From: Candidatus Nitrosopumilus sp.
Lineage (GTDB): Archaea > Thermoproteota > Nitrososphaeria > Nitrososphaerales > Nitrosopumilaceae
Direction of reading: 5' to 3'
Assembly (NCBI GenBank): GCA_013043295.1
Contig: JABDOO010000117.1
Coordinates: 1 to 5,405, forward strand
Length of the DNA stretch: 5,405 nucleotides
Shown here: positions 4,655 through 5,405 of the stretch, piece by piece
Layout: the number at the start of each line of letters is the position of its first letter
Position numbering within the stretch: the first letter of the stretch is position 1
Translations under genes and position numbers: made by a program
Notes under the pieces: generated by a model
Database searches by the model: none
What the model saw: the letters and a program-made list of their open reading frames with translations, nothing else
Told to the model about the DNA's origin: nothing

Positions 4655-5405
4655 TTGGAAGAGTTTTCTCAAAAAATATACAATGTTTTAGAGAATTCAT
4701 GTAAAGAATGTTCATCAAATTTAATTTCATTGTCAGGAGGGCTAGATAGTTCCATAATAGCATATTTTCGGAAACAAGAAAAACCTAACACAGTTGCAGT
4801 GATTGCAGAAGATTTTGTGTCAACTGATTTAACATATTGTCAGATGGTTTCAAAAGAAATGGATTTGCCTTTAACAATTTACAATGTAAAAACAGAAACA
4901 ATTCTGGAGGCAATCGAGGAAACTATCAGAATTCTTAAAAATTTTAACGATATAGAAATTCGCAACAACGTAGTAATGTATTTGGCAATAAAATGGGCAA
5001 AGGATAATGGTGAAAAAGCAATCATTACTGGAGACGGGGCTGATGAGTTGTTTGCAGGATATAATTTTCTTTTAAACAAATCAGAGTCAGAATTAGAAAA
5101 AGAAATCAAAAGAATTTGTTCTGTAATGCATTTTCCCACCCAAAAAATAGGAGAAGATCTAGGAATTACAATTGAATCCCCATTTTTAAACAAAAAAGTT
5201 ATCAAATTATCAGAAGAAATTCCAGTAAATCTCAAAGTCAATGAAAAGGATGGGAAAAGATATGGAAAATGGATTTTACGTAAAGCATTTGAGAATAAAA
5301 TTCCACAGCAAATTGCATGGAGAGAAAAATCTCCAATGCAGGAAGGTTCTGGTACTGAAGGATTGACGGATCTATTTAATTCAATTATTGGAGAAGAGCA
5401 ATTCG
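4655..5405 (+). CDS. Asparagine synthetase-like ATP-dependent amidotransferase domain, no glutaminase domain; C-terminus cut off by window edge
   Basis: The first 250 residues of a protein with the AsnB C-terminal (synthetase) domain, which adenylates a carboxylate with ATP and amidates it. The PP-loop pyrophosphatase motif SGGLDSS is at 27-33, the second ATP-site motif TGDGADELFAGYN at 125-137, then SPFLNKKVI (175-183) and WREKSPMQEGSG (232-243), all in the AsnB order. The Cys-initiated N-terminal glutaminase domain of AsnB (about 200 residues) is absent: the frame is closed by TAA at 4574-4576 and the neighbouring gene lies beyond. It would need free ammonia or a separate partner. No ATG lies in frame ahead of the PP-loop; TTG 4655 (MEEFSQKIYN...) is chosen from spacing to a TATA-like box, GTG 4652 being the alternative. 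The substrate need not be aspartate. Two cysteines (CKEC, 16-19) lie just before the PP-loop. Confidence 0.88.
   Translation, partial: MEEFSQKIYNVLENSCKECSSNLISLSGGLDSSIIAYFRKQEKPNTVAVIAEDFVSTDLTYCQMVSKEMDLPLTIYNVKTETILEAIEETIRILKNFNDIEIRNNVVMYLAIKWAKDNGEKAIITGDGADELFAGYNFLLNKSESELEKEIKRICSVMHFPTQKIGEDLGITIESPFLNKKVIKLSEEIPVNLKVNEKDGKRYGKWILRKAFENKIPQQIAWREKSPMQEGSGTEGLTDLFNSIIGEEQF

Noticed and set aside
4596..4688. Short plus-strand frame from ATG 4596, about 30 codons, in the HTH/synthetase gap
   Set aside because: It runs into the synthetase start region in another frame, has no promoter of its own and no recognisable sequence.
4879..5241. Minus-strand 120-codon frame within the synthetase gene
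   Set aside because: Antisense to a protein with intact SGGLDSS and GDGADELF motifs; the reverse product shows no family signal.
1..5405. CRISPR array, tRNA or rRNA genes, insertion sequences, toxin-antitoxin or defence genes
   Set aside because: No regularly spaced repeats, cloverleaf-like segments, transposase motifs or terminal inverted repeats were seen on either strand; the window is densely filled with ordinary chromosomal genes.

Overview
The window looks like chromosomal DNA of an ammonia-oxidising thaumarchaeon (Nitrososphaerota), closest in style to Nitrosopumilus. The base composition is strongly A+T-rich. The genes are archaeal informational types (ribosomal protein S25e, RNA polymerase subunit RpoK/Rpb6, the chromatin protein Alba), coding is very dense, and TATA-like boxes sit about 25-28 nt ahead of the start codons. 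The genus-level placement is an inference from gene content and style; no marker such as 16S rRNA or amoA is present.

Layout: (1) 1-1042, minus strand: the first 347 residues of a sodium:dicarboxylate/amino-acid symporter running off the left edge. (2) 1121-2215, plus: a deoxyhypusine-synthase family enzyme that keeps the active-site lysine but has a non-canonical substrate-pocket segment. (3) 2212-2424, minus: a 70-residue putative zinc-binding protein whose stop codon interlocks with that of the synthase. (4) 2547-2855, plus: ribosomal protein S25e. (5) 2837-3223, minus: a cyclophilin-like (TM1367/DUF369-type) protein whose 3' end overlaps S25e by 19 nt. (6) 3276-3767, plus: RpoK with a long acidic, charged N-terminal extension. 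(7) 3825-4133, plus: an Alba-family protein. (8) 4130-4549, minus: an XRE/COG2522-like helix-turn-helix regulator with interlocking stops against Alba. (9) 4655-5405, plus: an asparagine-synthetase-like ATP pyrophosphatase without a glutaminase domain, cut by the right edge.

Functionally this is mostly core information processing (translation: S25e and possibly the eIF5A modification enzyme; transcription: RpoK and the HTH regulator; chromatin: Alba) beside nutrient genes (symporter, amide-forming synthetase). No mobile element, CRISPR array, tRNA, rRNA or toxin-antitoxin module is visible, and I see no sign of an undescribed multi-gene system. The most notable points are: a perfectly palindromic TATA box exactly centred between two leaderless TTG starts (cyclophilin-like gene and rpoK); a window-wide pattern of leaderless genes; three convergent gene pairs that overlap at their stops; an Alba lacking the classic acetylated-lysine position; and the divergent deoxyhypusine-synthase homologue.
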